Positions 1 through 7,087 of a DNA stretch of 16,472 nucleotides are shown in pieces. The notes below the pieces were generated by a model. The model was given only the letters and a program-made list of their open reading frames with translations. It was not told the origin of the DNA and made no database searches. The DNA is from Chromatiales bacterium (GTDB lineage Bacteria; Pseudomonadota; Gammaproteobacteria; Thiohalospirales; Thiohalospiraceae), in NCBI GenBank assembly GCA_026984715.1, contig JALSRO010000146.1, forward strand, positions 1 through 16,472, given 5' to 3'. Numbering within the stretch: the stretch's first letter is position 1; the number at the start of each line of letters is the position of its first letter. A program made the position numbers and the translations under genes.

Positions 1-13
1 CTACAGTGCTCTA

Positions 14-1246
14 CTATCCACCCACGACGCTGCCCAGCTGGAAGATGGGCATATACATGGCAACGACCAGCCCGCCGATGAGTGTTCCGAGAATGGCCAT
101 GATGATCGGTTCCATCAGACTGCTCAGGGCATCGATGGCGTCGTTGACCTGCTCTTCGTAGAAGTCGGCCACCTTGGCCAGCATGCTGTCCAGAGAGCCT
201 GCTTCCTCGCCGATGGCGGTCATCTGGATCACCATGTTGGGGAAAAGCTCGGTCTCCCGCATGGCGCTGTTCAGGGGTTGTCCGGTGGCCACCTGATCGC
301 GCATCTCCAGCACCGCCTTTGCGTAGACGACATTGCCTACGGCCCCCGAGACTGACGACATGGCCTCTACCAGCGGAACACCGGCACCAAACATGGTGGA
401 CATGGTGCGTGCGAATCGTGCTATGGCACCCTTGGTGAAGATGCCGCCAAAAACGGGGAGTTTCAGCGACAGCCGGCTCATGGCTGCACGCAGGGCGGGA
501 GATTTTTTGTAAATCCGGATGAACAGATAAATGCCCACAATGAGCCCGCCCAGCATAGCCCAGCCCCAGGTCTGCAGAAATTCGGACATGGCGATAACGA
601 TCCGCGTCGGCATTGGAAGCTCGGCGCCAAAGCTGCCGAACAGTTCGGGAGAGGCGGGAACCACCCAGATCATCAGGATGACCGTGATGATGATTGCGAT
701 GGCGATAACAGCGATGGGGTAGAACATCGCCTTTTTGATCTTGGATTTGATGCTTTCGATACGCTCCTTGTAGTCGGCGATATTCTTCAGCAGGATGTCG
801 AGGGCGCCAGACTGCTCGCCCACGTTGACCAGGTTGCAGAACAGTTCGTCGAAGTGTTCAGGAAATTTTCCCATGGCGGCGGCCAGCGGGGTACCTCCCC
901 CCACGTCGTTTTTGATCGCCACGATCATCTCGCGCATGGGTGCTTTCTCGATTCCACCCGCGATGATGTCCAGTGCGGTCACCAGTGGTACGCCGGAGTT
1001 GATCATGGTTGCCAGCTGGCGGCTGAACATGGCGATGTCACCGGCATTGGGTTTGTTGAACAGCTTGTCCAGTGCCGAGTTGGGTTTTTTCTTTATCTTT
1101 CCGGGAAGGATGCCGCGCCGGCGCAGTTCGGCCTTTACCACGGCGCTGTTTTCGGCCTCCATGGTGCCGGACTGTTTGTTCCCTTTTCTGTCCTTTCCTT
1201 CCCAGAGAAAAAATTCCAGTTTGATAGTCTGCTCTGCCATCGTCAT
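14..1246 (-). CDS. pilC: Type IV pilus inner-membrane platform protein PilC
   Basis: PilC is the inner-membrane platform of the type IV pilus machine. It works with the PilB ATPase to extract pilin from the membrane and build the fibre. The 410-residue product has the two-copy T2SSF/GspF architecture: one repeat at about residues 70-195 and a second at about 273-395, each with the MxxxGVPLVxA and GExxGxLD type motifs (NVGEQSGALD near 141, AIGEEAGSLD near 344). Three hydrophobic membrane spans are visible at about 177-196, 226-246 and 379-402. The length is normal for the family. The ATG follows the pilB stop codon directly, and a second ATG two codons downstream is better spaced from the upstream AAAGAG, so the true start may be 1240. 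The gene is co-transcribed with pilB. pilD, the usual next gene, would lie beyond the left edge and cannot be seen. Confidence 0.96.
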   Translation of the reverse strand: MTMAEQTIKLEFFLWEGKDRKGNKQSGTMEAENSAVVKAELRRRGILPGKIKKKPNSALDKLFNKPNAGDIAMFSRQLATMINSGVPLVTALDIIAGGIEKAPMREMIVAIKNDVGGGTPLAAAMGKFPEHFDELFCNLVNVGEQSGALDILLKNIADYKERIESIKSKIKKAMFYPIAVIAIAIIITVILMIWVVPASPELFGSFGAELPMPTRIVIAMSEFLQTWGWAMLGGLIVGIYLFIRIYKKSPALRAAMSRLSLKLPVFGGIFTKGAIARFARTMSTMFGAGVPLVEAMSSVSGAVGNVVYAKAVLEMRDQVATGQPLNSAMRETELFPNMVIQMTAIGEEAGSLDSMLAKVADFYEEQVNDAIDALSSLMEPIIMAILGTLIGGLVVAMYMPIFQLGSVVGG

Positions 1247-2965
1247 CTACTCTTTGGTTACCCGGTTGACCTCTTCCAGAGTGGTTTCTCCCAACATTAC
1301 CTTCTTCAATCCAGCCCCACGGAGGTCGGGGATGTTCTCGCTGCGTGCCTGGTCGGCAATCTGCATGGCGTCGCCTCCTTTCATTATCAGGCGCCCCATG
1401 GCTTCCGATATAGGCATGATCTGGAAGATACCCAGGCGCCCTTTGTATCCGCCGTTGCATTTGTCACATCCCACGGCGCGGTAGACGGTCAGATTCTCTA
1501 CCTGTTCCTCCGAGAATCCTTCCTTCAGCAGCGCCTCACGCGGCAGATCTTCTGGCTCCTTGCAGTGCTCGCACAGCCGCCGTACCAGCCGCTGGGCGAT
1601 GATCAGTGATATGGTGGATGCGATGTTGTAGCTCGCCACACCCATATTCAGCAGGCGGGTAAGGGTCTTGGGTGCGTCGTTGGTGTGCAGCGTGGAGAGT
1701 ACCAGGTGGCCTGTCTGGGCTGCTTTGATACCGATCTCCGCAGTCTCCAGATCGCGGATCTCGCCCACCATGATGACATCCGGATCCTGACGCAGGAAGG
1801 CGCGCAGTGCGCTGGCGAAGGTAAGGCCGGTCTTGGTGTTGATGTTGACCTGGTTGATCCCCGGCATGTTTATTTCTGCCGGATCTTCGGCGGTACAGAT
1901 ATTGGTATCCTCGGTGTTGAGGATATTCAACGCCGTGTAGAGTGTCGCGGTCTTTCCGCTGCCGGTGGGACCGGTTACCAGCACCATGCCGTTGGGCTGC
2001 CGGATAGCGGCGTTGAACAGCTCTTTCTGCTCTTCGTCGAAACCGAGCGAGTCGATTCCCAGGTGAGAAGCCATGGGATCCAGCACGCGCATCACCACCT
2101 TTTCTCCGAACAGGGTGGGGCAGGTGCTGACGCGGAAATCGACGGCCCGTTTCTTGGACAGCTTCAGCTTGATGCGGCCATCCTGGGGGATACGGCGTTC
2201 CGACACGTCCAGCTGGGCCATCACCTTGATGCGCGCGGTGATGCGGCTGCCGAGATTTACCGGAGGATGGGCGACTGTCTGGAGGATCCCGTCCAGGCGT
2301 TGGCGCACCCTGTAGCTGGTCTCGTAAGGCTCGAAGTGGATATCCGATGCGCCACGCTTGATGGCATCCAGCATGATTTTGTTGACGAAGCGCACCACGG
2401 GAGTGTCGTTGATGTCCGCTTCGCTCTCTTCCTCACTCTGTTGATCCGATTCAGCTTCTGTCTCCAACTCGGAGAGATCGTCGTCGTCCAGATCACCGAG
2501 ACCGTCGTCGGCATTGTCGAGCGTTTTCCCGATGATGACCTGCAGGATATCATTGGGGGTCAATACCGGTTCGATGTTCAGACCGGTATGGAACTTGATT
2601 TCGTCCAGTGCTTGCAGATTGGTGGGATCGGCGACGGCGACGAACAGCCGCCCCCCCCGCTTGTAGAGCGGCAGCACTGAATGGCGTTGGATGAGTTCGG
2701 GGCTTACCAGGCTGACTACCGCGGGATCCAGTTCGAGGGTGGTGATGTTGAACAGTGGTATCCCGAACTCCTGGGATGCCGCCGCTGCGATGGCGTATCC
2801 GTCCAGAGTCTTGTCTGTGAGCAGATGAGAGATGTAGGAGACTCCTTTCTCCACCGACTCCAGGTGGCTGCGGCGGGCGCGCTCCTCATCCAGCACACCA
2901 TTGGCGACCAGCCGGCGCGCCAGGCCGCTGAGAATGAGGGGTTCATTATCCATTGCTGCGTTCAT
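1247..2965 (-). CDS. pilB: Type IV pilus assembly ATPase PilB
   Basis: PilB is the cytoplasmic hexameric ATPase that powers pilus extension. The 572-residue product has an N-terminal GspE/MshEN-type domain (about 1-150), a very acidic linker (about 153-184, rich in D and E), and the secretion ATPase core. Visible core motifs are Walker A GPTGSGKT at 332-339, the Asp-box/Walker B region DPDVIMVGEIRD at 394-405, the His-box around HLVLSTLHTND at 420-430, and a zinc-binding tetracysteine (C465, C468, C500, C503). All catalytic elements are intact, and length matches PilB (about 560-570). The intact extension motifs and the neighbouring pilA and pilC make PilB more likely than a type II secretion GspE. 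Start is the first ATG, with only a weak AGAG upstream; a second ATG four codons in is possible. Stop abuts pilC. A hairpin terminator lies between pilA and this gene, so pilB/pilC are probably expressed below pilA. Confidence 0.97.
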   Translation of the reverse strand: MNAAMDNEPLILSGLARRLVANGVLDEERARRSHLESVEKGVSYISHLLTDKTLDGYAIAAAASQEFGIPLFNITTLELDPAVVSLVSPELIQRHSVLPLYKRGGRLFVAVADPTNLQALDEIKFHTGLNIEPVLTPNDILQVIIGKTLDNADDGLGDLDDDDLSELETEAESDQQSEEESEADINDTPVVRFVNKIMLDAIKRGASDIHFEPYETSYRVRQRLDGILQTVAHPPVNLGSRITARIKVMAQLDVSERRIPQDGRIKLKLSKKRAVDFRVSTCPTLFGEKVVMRVLDPMASHLGIDSLGFDEEQKELFNAAIRQPNGMVLVTGPTGSGKTATLYTALNILNTEDTNICTAEDPAEINMPGINQVNINTKTGLTFASALRAFLRQDPDVIMVGEIRDLETAEIGIKAAQTGHLVLSTLHTNDAPKTLTRLLNMGVASYNIASTISLIIAQRLVRRLCEHCKEPEDLPREALLKEGFSEEQVENLTVYRAVGCDKCNGGYKGRLGIFQIMPISEAMGRLIMKGGDAMQIADQARSENIPDLRGAGLKKVMLGETTLEEVNRVTKE

Positions 2966-3060
2966 ACTCTGTAGTGTCGGCGTGAAAGCGGAAAACTTGA
3001 GCCACCTCGGAGCGGTGAAAGACGGGATTCTTTGGAGTGCAGGTATTTGATTGAAAAGAG

Positions 3061-3094
3061 AGAATGCCCCGCTTCCACGAATGGCGGGGCTTCT
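3061..3094 (-). terminator. Hairpin terminator between pilA and pilB
   Basis: A GC-rich stem, GCCCCGC (3066-3072) paired with GCGGGGC (3084-3090), has an 11-base loop and is extended by AGAA/TTCT across a one-base bulge. It lies three bases beyond the pilA stop codon. Read on the minus strand, the stem is followed by ATTCTCTCTTTTCAAT, a pyrimidine/T-rich tail. This fits an intrinsic terminator that separates high-level pilin expression from pilB-pilC, possibly with read-through. Confidence 0.65.
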
Positions 3095-3097
3095 GCG

Positions 3098-3490
3098 TCA
3101 GGGGCCGGACAGGGAGAAGGTCTCACTGCTGTCCGAAGTGCTGGTTGCGGTGATTTTGTAGCTGGTCTTGATGTCGCTGGAGCCGCCCGCGGTGATGGCG
3201 TAGGTGAAGTGGTTGGTACCGCTGGAATCCGGTTTTGGGGTCCAGTTGAGGCCGCTGGCCGAGGTGTCCGTGGTGTAGGTGCCATTCTCGGCGTAGTACT
3301 CTTCCAGCGCCAGCTGAAGGCTGTTGAGATTGTTCCATCCCTCGGTTCTCTGGGCGGTTTTCACATAGCCGGTGTATGCGGGTACGGCGATGGTGGTGAC
3401 TATCGCAAGTATCGCTACCACGATCATCAGCTCGATCAGGGTAAAGCCATTTTGCCGGAAGGGGTCGTTCTTGCACATGATGATTGCCAT
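3098..3490 (-). CDS. pilA: Type IV pilin (PilA/PilE-like)
   Basis: This is the structural subunit of the type IV pilus, or a close pilin-like relative. The 130-residue precursor has a 15-residue positively charged leader ending in the prepilin peptidase site NG/FTLIEL. The conserved Glu5 of the mature protein is present, followed by the long hydrophobic N-terminal helix (about residues 16-45 of the precursor). The sequence after the helix (AQRTEGWNNLNSLQLALEEY then NGTYT) matches the PilE/ComP-like pilin group. The mature protein (about 115 residues) contains no cysteine, so it lacks the C-terminal disulfide loop typical of Pseudomonas and Neisseria major pilins. Start at ATG 3490 or four codons later (leader of 11); neither has a clear ribosome site. 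Its position ahead of pilB-pilC and the terminator after it support a role as major pilin, but that is inference. Confidence 0.92.
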   Translation of the reverse strand: MAIIMCKNDPFRQNGFTLIELMIVVAILAIVTTIAVPAYTGYVKTAQRTEGWNNLNSLQLALEEYYAENGTYTTDTSASGLNWTPKPDSSGTNHFTYAITAGGSSDIKTSYKITATSTSDSSETFSLSGP

Positions 3491-3540
3491 TCGGTCACTG
3501 TTCTCTGTTTTTGGGCCGGATGAAGACGGTCCATGCCCAT

Positions 3541-3559
3541 GTAGCCGTTATCGGTCCAA
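3541..3559 (-). promoter_or_regulatory. Possible sigma54 (-24/-12) promoter for pilA
   Basis: On the minus strand TTGGACCGATAACGGCTAC has the invariant sigma54 GG and GC dinucleotides exactly ten bases apart, with a partial match to TTGGCACG at -24 and a poor match to TTGC at -12. Initiation would fall near 3532, leaving a leader of about 42 bases before pilA. pilA genes of Pseudomonas are known to use sigma54 with PilR. The match is imperfect, so this is tentative. Confidence 0.3.
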
Positions 3560-3648
3560 CGGAGGGAAGGCTTTAACTGGCGGTCGAAGAGCCTGAAAAC
3601 GATACTCAACGACAGGCCGTGGCTGAATACGATATACAGACGGTTTCC

Positions 3649-3873
3649 TCAACCTTCGTCCGCATGCTCCCTGCTGCAGTAGCAGCGCCCCCCCTTGCAG
3701 ACGGCTTCCTCTCTGGGAACATGGAGCCCGCAGCGGGCGCACTTGACCATGGAGTGGAGATCACTACCATTCCGGCGTGAACCCGCGGATATCGAACTGC
3801 CACGGTGGTTTTTCACTATTCGGACGACCAGCCAGATCACAACGGCAATAGCGATTAGACGAATCAGGTTCAT
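3649..3873 (-). CDS. PP0621-family small membrane zinc-ribbon-like protein
   Basis: The 74-residue protein has one N-terminal membrane helix (about residues 2-20, LIRLIAIAVVIWLVVRIV), a short polar linker, and a compact cysteine motif: CARCGLHVPREEAV then YCSREH. The CxxC plus CSxxH arrangement suggests a small zinc-binding knuckle in the cytoplasm. This combination is the hallmark of the PP0621 family of uncharacterised gammaproteobacterial proteins, whose members are often found beside pilS/pilR type IV pilus regulators. Here the gene lies 158 bases upstream of pilA on the same strand, so the association with pilus genes holds. It starts at the divergent gap shared with the adenosine-kinase-like gene. 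The biochemical function is unknown. Confidence 0.82.
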   Translation of the reverse strand: MNLIRLIAIAVVIWLVVRIVKNHRGSSISAGSRRNGSDLHSMVKCARCGLHVPREEAVCKGGRCYCSREHADEG

Positions 3874-3967
3874 TGGTGGATCAGGTGTCTGCTATTGAAT
3901 TTTTTCCGGTCAGTATGTAGTGTGCCACACTTTCATCCGCCAATTACAAGGAAAAAGGAATAACAGT
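3874..3967. promoter_or_regulatory. Divergent control region between the PP0621-like gene and the AdoK-like kinase
   Basis: This is a 94-base gap between genes transcribed away from each other, so it must carry promoters for both. On the plus strand TTGAAT (3895-3900) lies 17 bases before TAGTGT (3918-3923), a weak sigma70-like pair. AAGGA at 3955-3959 is a good ribosome site 8 bases before the kinase ATG and is what fixes that start. Confidence 0.35.
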
Positions 3968-4903
3968 ATGTCCGCGTTGATCTGTGGTTCATTCGCCTAC
4001 GACACCATCATGGTGTTTCATGACAAGTTCAAAAATCATATTCTGCCGGACAAGGTGCACATTCTGAACGTATCCTTTCTGGTCCCGGATATGCGCAGGG
4101 AGTTTGGCGGTTGCGCCGGCAATATCGCCTACAATCTGAAGCTGCTCGGGGGTGAACCTCTGCCGATGGCAACGGTAGGGGACGATTTCGGCCCGTATGC
4201 GCAGTGGTTCGAGCGTTGTGGCATCGACCAGTCCCATATCAAGATAATCCCGGGAAGCTTCACCGGCCAGGCGTTCATTACCACCGATATGGATGACAAC
4301 CAGATCACCGCCTTTCATCCGGGGGCGATGGGAATGGCCCATGAGAACAGTGTGGCCGATGCGGATGGGGTGACGATCGGCATCGTTTCGCCCGATGGGA
4401 GAGAGGGGATGTTGGCGCACGCCGCACAATTTGCCGCTGCCGGTATCCCGTTCATATTCGATCCCGGCCAGGGGATGCCCATGTTCAATGGCGAAGAGCT
4501 GCTGCGTTTCGTCGAACAGGCGAGCTGGGTTGCGTTGAACGACTACGAGTCCCAGCTGTTGCAGGAGCGAACCGGGAAGAGCCTCGAGCAGCTGGCGGGA
4601 ATGGTGCAGGCCATTGTGGTAACGCGTGGTGCCGAGGGTTCACGAATATACGCCGACGGCACCTGCACGGAGATTCCTGCAGCCGATATCCAGGCTGCGG
4701 TGGATCCCACTGGGTGTGGTGATGCCTATCGTGCCGGCCTGTTGCATGGTTTGACCCACGATCTGGACTGGCAGACCACCGGCCGGGTCGCAGCGCTGAT
4801 GGGGGCGATCAAGATTGAGCATCACGGTACCCAGAATCACTCTTTCACCCCGGATGAGTTCAGCGAACGCTTCAAGAGGAGTTTCGGCTATTCGTTACTT
4901 TGA
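3968..4903 (+). CDS. PfkB-family kinase, AdoK-like adenosine kinase
   Basis: This is a ribokinase/PfkB-fold phosphotransferase, most likely phosphorylating adenosine to AMP in purine salvage. The 311-residue product resembles mycobacterial AdoK along its length: the start (ICGSFAYDTIMVF), LPDKVHILNVSFLVPDMRRE, the GGCAGNIAYNLKLLGG substrate/lid region at 47-62, the FHPGAM segment near 116-121, and a GTQ motif near 287. The PfkB signature DPTGCGDAYRAG is at 246-257, with D252 as the catalytic base; the usual Ala/Val before GD is Cys. Start was set at the ATG after AAGGA; an upstream GTG at 3920 in frame is rejected because the family begins at MSALICGS. The gene stands alone, convergent with lpxL. 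Substrate is inferred from family resemblance; a different nucleoside or sugar is possible. Confidence 0.85.
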   Translation: MSALICGSFAYDTIMVFHDKFKNHILPDKVHILNVSFLVPDMRREFGGCAGNIAYNLKLLGGEPLPMATVGDDFGPYAQWFERCGIDQSHIKIIPGSFTGQAFITTDMDDNQITAFHPGAMGMAHENSVADADGVTIGIVSPDGREGMLAHAAQFAAAGIPFIFDPGQGMPMFNGEELLRFVEQASWVALNDYESQLLQERTGKSLEQLAGMVQAIVVTRGAEGSRIYADGTCTEIPAADIQAAVDPTGCGDAYRAGLLHGLTHDLDWQTTGRVAALMGAIKIEHHGTQNHSFTPDEFSERFKRSFGYSLL

Positions 4904-4927
4904 TTGCCGTGAAAATTCGCTGGGCAG

Positions 4928-5905
4928 TTATCGAGTGCGGGAGCGGCGCCGAGCTCTTTTTGGGGGATAGGGTCCCGGCTCATCGGCTGGCCGGGTCTTG
5001 AAACGTCGGTGGGCCCAGAGGTACTGCTCCGGCGCCTCCCTCAGCTGCTGCTCCACTATCTGGTTGATGCGGGTAGCGTCTTCCACCGCATCACCGGTTG
5101 GAAAGGCAGCCAGGGGAGGGTGGATGGTTATCCGGTAGCCTCCATTCCCCGGCAGGCGTCGGTAAGCGATCGGCAGCACCGGAGCACCCGACAGCCTGGC
5201 GAGGCGTGCGGTGGTTGTGAGCGTGGCGGTCGAAACCCCCATGAACGGAGCGAACACGGAATGTTTGCGTCCGAAATCCTGATCCGGGGCGTACCAACAG
5301 ATCCGGTTCTCCTTCAGGGCGCGGACCATGGCGCGCAGGTCGTGGCTGTCGATGACCCCCTGGTAGTGCTTTCTGCGGTAGTGATGCATTAGCGCCTCGA
5401 ACAGCGGGTTCCTGGATTTTTTCACCAGGATATGAAAAGGCAGTTGCAGCGCAAGCATGCGGCCGCAGAGCATCATGCAGGTAAAGTGTCCGCCCAGCAG
5501 GATAACTCCGCGACCGGCCTTCCATGCGCGATGCAGGTGTTCCACTCCTTCGGTGCGGGCCATGGAGCGCAGCCGGCGTTCATCCCCCCACCAGCTGAAC
5601 ATTGTTTCGAACACTGCTATTCCCGAGTTGCGCATACTCTCCCTCACCAGCAGCCGTCGCTGCCCGGGAGAGAGACTGGGAAACGCCATTGCCACGTTGG
5701 TCTCCACGATTCGGCGTCTGCGTGGTAGCAGATAACGGCTCAGATCTCCCAAAGCCATTCCCAGCCTGAGTTGCCAGGCCCAGGGAAGCATCACCAGCCC
5801 CCGGAACAGTGCGATGAGCAGCCAGGTTGGCCAGAATCGCGGTGCAAGGAATGGTGTCGGGTCGAAGCTGGAATTGGGGTGTTGCATCTCGAAACTGGAT
5901 TTCAT
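4928..5905 (-). CDS. LpxL/LpxM-family lipid A acyltransferase with atypical active site
   Basis: Family members transfer a secondary acyl chain (laurate or myristate) to Kdo2-lipid IVA at the inner membrane. The 325-residue product shows an N-terminal membrane segment (about 26-46), the strand GRGVILLGGHF before the active site, WYAPDQDFG at 204-212, SVFAPFMG at 216-223 and the C-terminal WAHRRFKTRP at 297-306, all diagnostic of LpxL-type enzymes. The catalytic motif should be HX4(D/E), but here it reads H140-FTCM-M145: the acidic residue is replaced by methionine, with codon ATG instead of GAG/GAT, which requires more than one base change. The tail is very basic (KRARRRSRTR). No strong ribosome site precedes ATG 5905; Met7 is an alternative. 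It may be a paralogue of altered or lost activity. Exact acyl specificity is unknown. Confidence 0.88.
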   Translation of the reverse strand: MKSSFEMQHPNSSFDPTPFLAPRFWPTWLLIALFRGLVMLPWAWQLRLGMALGDLSRYLLPRRRRIVETNVAMAFPSLSPGQRRLLVRESMRNSGIAVFETMFSWWGDERRLRSMARTEGVEHLHRAWKAGRGVILLGGHFTCMMLCGRMLALQLPFHILVKKSRNPLFEALMHHYRRKHYQGVIDSHDLRAMVRALKENRICWYAPDQDFGRKHSVFAPFMGVSTATLTTTARLARLSGAPVLPIAYRRLPGNGGYRITIHPPLAAFPTGDAVEDATRINQIVEQQLREAPEQYLWAHRRFKTRPADEPGPYPPKRARRRSRTR

Positions 5906-6054
5906 AATTTGTCTTGTATCGAACCGGCATTCGACGGATTCTGTTCACGGCTGTTTGACGTACGCCGAATGTGAACTGCGTCATTGCCGGGTTAATAATA
6001 TTATCCCACTATTGTGCATGGTGGTGACGGAGTGGCTTCGGGTTATCGAGATCT
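5906..6054. promoter_or_regulatory. Divergent intergenic region between the acyltransferase and phosphodiesterase genes
   Basis: This 149-base gap lies between outward-facing genes, so it should carry both promoters. It contains a partial copy of the intergenic repeat (TTGCCGGGTTAATAAT, 5984-5999), followed by an AT-rich block with TATTAT at 5999-6004. TTGACG is present at 5955-5960. I could not assign a well-spaced promoter pair to either gene. Confidence 0.4.
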
Positions 6055-6819
6055 ATGGATATCAGGGTTCTGGGTTCCAGTGGCGGCGTGGGTACCGGGA
6101 AGGGTACCACGTCGCTGCTCGTGGATGATGATATTCTGATCGACGCCGGTACCGGCGTGGCAGAACTCTCCATCGACGAGCTCAGCCGCTTGCGGCACGT
6201 GTTTCTCACTCACTCCCATCTGGATCATATCGCCTATCTGCCCCTGCTGGGTGATACCGTGTTCGGTCTGGTACCGGAATCCATCATTGTGTACGCGCTG
6301 CCGGAGACGCTGGATGCGTTGCGGCGTTATGTGTTCAACGATGTCATATGGCCCGATTTTACCTGCATCCCCGACAAGCATGCTCCGCTTTTCCGGTTTC
6401 AGCCCATTCTGCCAGGCGAGACCCTCTGTATCGATGGCCGCAGCATCGAGGCGATTGCCGTCAACCACTCGGTTCCCTGTCTCGGTTATCGGGTGGCGAA
6501 CGCCAGAGGAGCGTTCGCAGTCAGTGGTGATACTACCAGCAACGACAGCTTCTGGGAGGCACTGAATGCCCACTCCCGGCTGGACTTGCTGCTGGTGGAG
6601 ACTGCGTTCAGCAACAAGGATGAACGGCTGAGTGATATCGCCCGCCACTACTGCCCCCATCTGCTCGCCGTCGATCTCGAGAAGTTGCGCCACCGTCCCC
6701 GTATCTACATCATCCACGCAAAACCCGGTGAGGAGTCCGCCATCCTGAGAGAGTGCCGGGAGGAGCTTCCCGGTTGGGAGGTGCAGGGGTTGGCCGGTGG
6801 AGCCCACTTTTCTCTCTAG
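6055..6819 (+). CDS. Metallo-beta-lactamase-fold 3',5'-cyclic-nucleotide phosphodiesterase (class II-like)
   Basis: This is a probable cytoplasmic metal-dependent hydrolase of cyclic nucleotides (cAMP or cGMP to the 5' monophosphate). The 254-residue product has the MBL-fold metal ligands in order: HSHLDH at 53-58 (H53, H55, D57, H58), N-H138 in the segment NHSVPCLGY, D159 in SGDTT, and H221 in IIHAKPGEE. The THSHLDHIAYLPLL segment fits the class II phosphodiesterase signature rather than RNase Z or beta-lactamase. The N-terminal IRVLGSSGGVGTGKGTTSLLVDDDILIDAGTG-type opening, cited here in outline only, is typical of proteobacterial members. There is no signal peptide. Only a weak GAG precedes the ATG. 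It stands alone, divergent from the acyltransferase. Substrate is inferred from family membership. Confidence 0.8.
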   Translation: MDIRVLGSSGGVGTGKGTTSLLVDDDILIDAGTGVAELSIDELSRLRHVFLTHSHLDHIAYLPLLGDTVFGLVPESIIVYALPETLDALRRYVFNDVIWPDFTCIPDKHAPLFRFQPILPGETLCIDGRSIEAIAVNHSVPCLGYRVANARGAFAVSGDTTSNDSFWEALNAHSRLDLLLVETAFSNKDERLSDIARHYCPHLLAVDLEKLRHRPRIYIIHAKPGEESAILRECREELPGWEVQGLAGGAHFSL

Positions 6820-7027
6820 CAAGCCGGAAATTGAAAGACTCCATCTTTGGCCTTCTTCAACCAGGGGGCCGGAAGAGGACGATTCTCCAACTCCTCTATC
6901 TTCAACGGTCTGGTGCCACCGGAAATGGCGGCATATCCTCGTGCCGCCAGCAGGCTGCCGAAACAGAAACGGTGTCTCTCAAAAATCCGATACTCCCCCT
7001 GTTGCAAAGCTGTTCCGGAAAAAAGCG
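6820..7027. other. Intergenic region upstream of ffh with one strong stem-loop
   Basis: This stretch, between the phosphodiesterase stop and the ffh promoter, has no convincing gene. It holds a perfect 8-base-pair hairpin, TGGCGGCA (6926-6933) with TGCCGCCA (6942-6949), loop of 8 bases, and no T-run after it on either strand. The short open frames here have no recognisable protein character or ribosome site. GTTCCGG occurs twice near its right end (from 7011 and 7030). Confidence 0.4.
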
Positions 7028-7054
7028 TTGTTCCGGGGCACACTGAAGTATAAT
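7028..7054 (+). promoter_or_regulatory. Sigma70-like promoter of ffh
   Basis: A perfect -10 box TATAAT lies at 7049-7054, with TTGTTC at 7028-7033 as -35 at a short 15-base spacing. Transcription would start near 7061, giving a leader of about 27 bases that contains the GAGG ribosome site (7078-7081) before the ffh ATG. Confidence 0.6.
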
Positions 7055-7087
7055 AGAGTCCCTCTATATACCTGATTGAGGCAATTC

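Noticed and set aside
854..1609. Plus-strand open frame (251 codons) opposite pilC and pilB
   Set aside because: It is antisense to two certain genes and has no motifs.
6043..6822. Minus-strand open frame (259 codons) covering the phosphodiesterase gene
   Set aside because: It nearly mirrors the real gene, which carries all metal-binding motifs; the antisense translation has none.
6816..7043. Small minus-strand protein of 75 residues in the gap before ffh
   Set aside because: Its start would lie in the ffh promoter, there is no ribosome site, and the translation has no family character.
7076..7087. Upstream TTG start for ffh
   Set aside because: The GAGG ribosome site overlaps it, and the family begins MFDNL at the ATG 7088.
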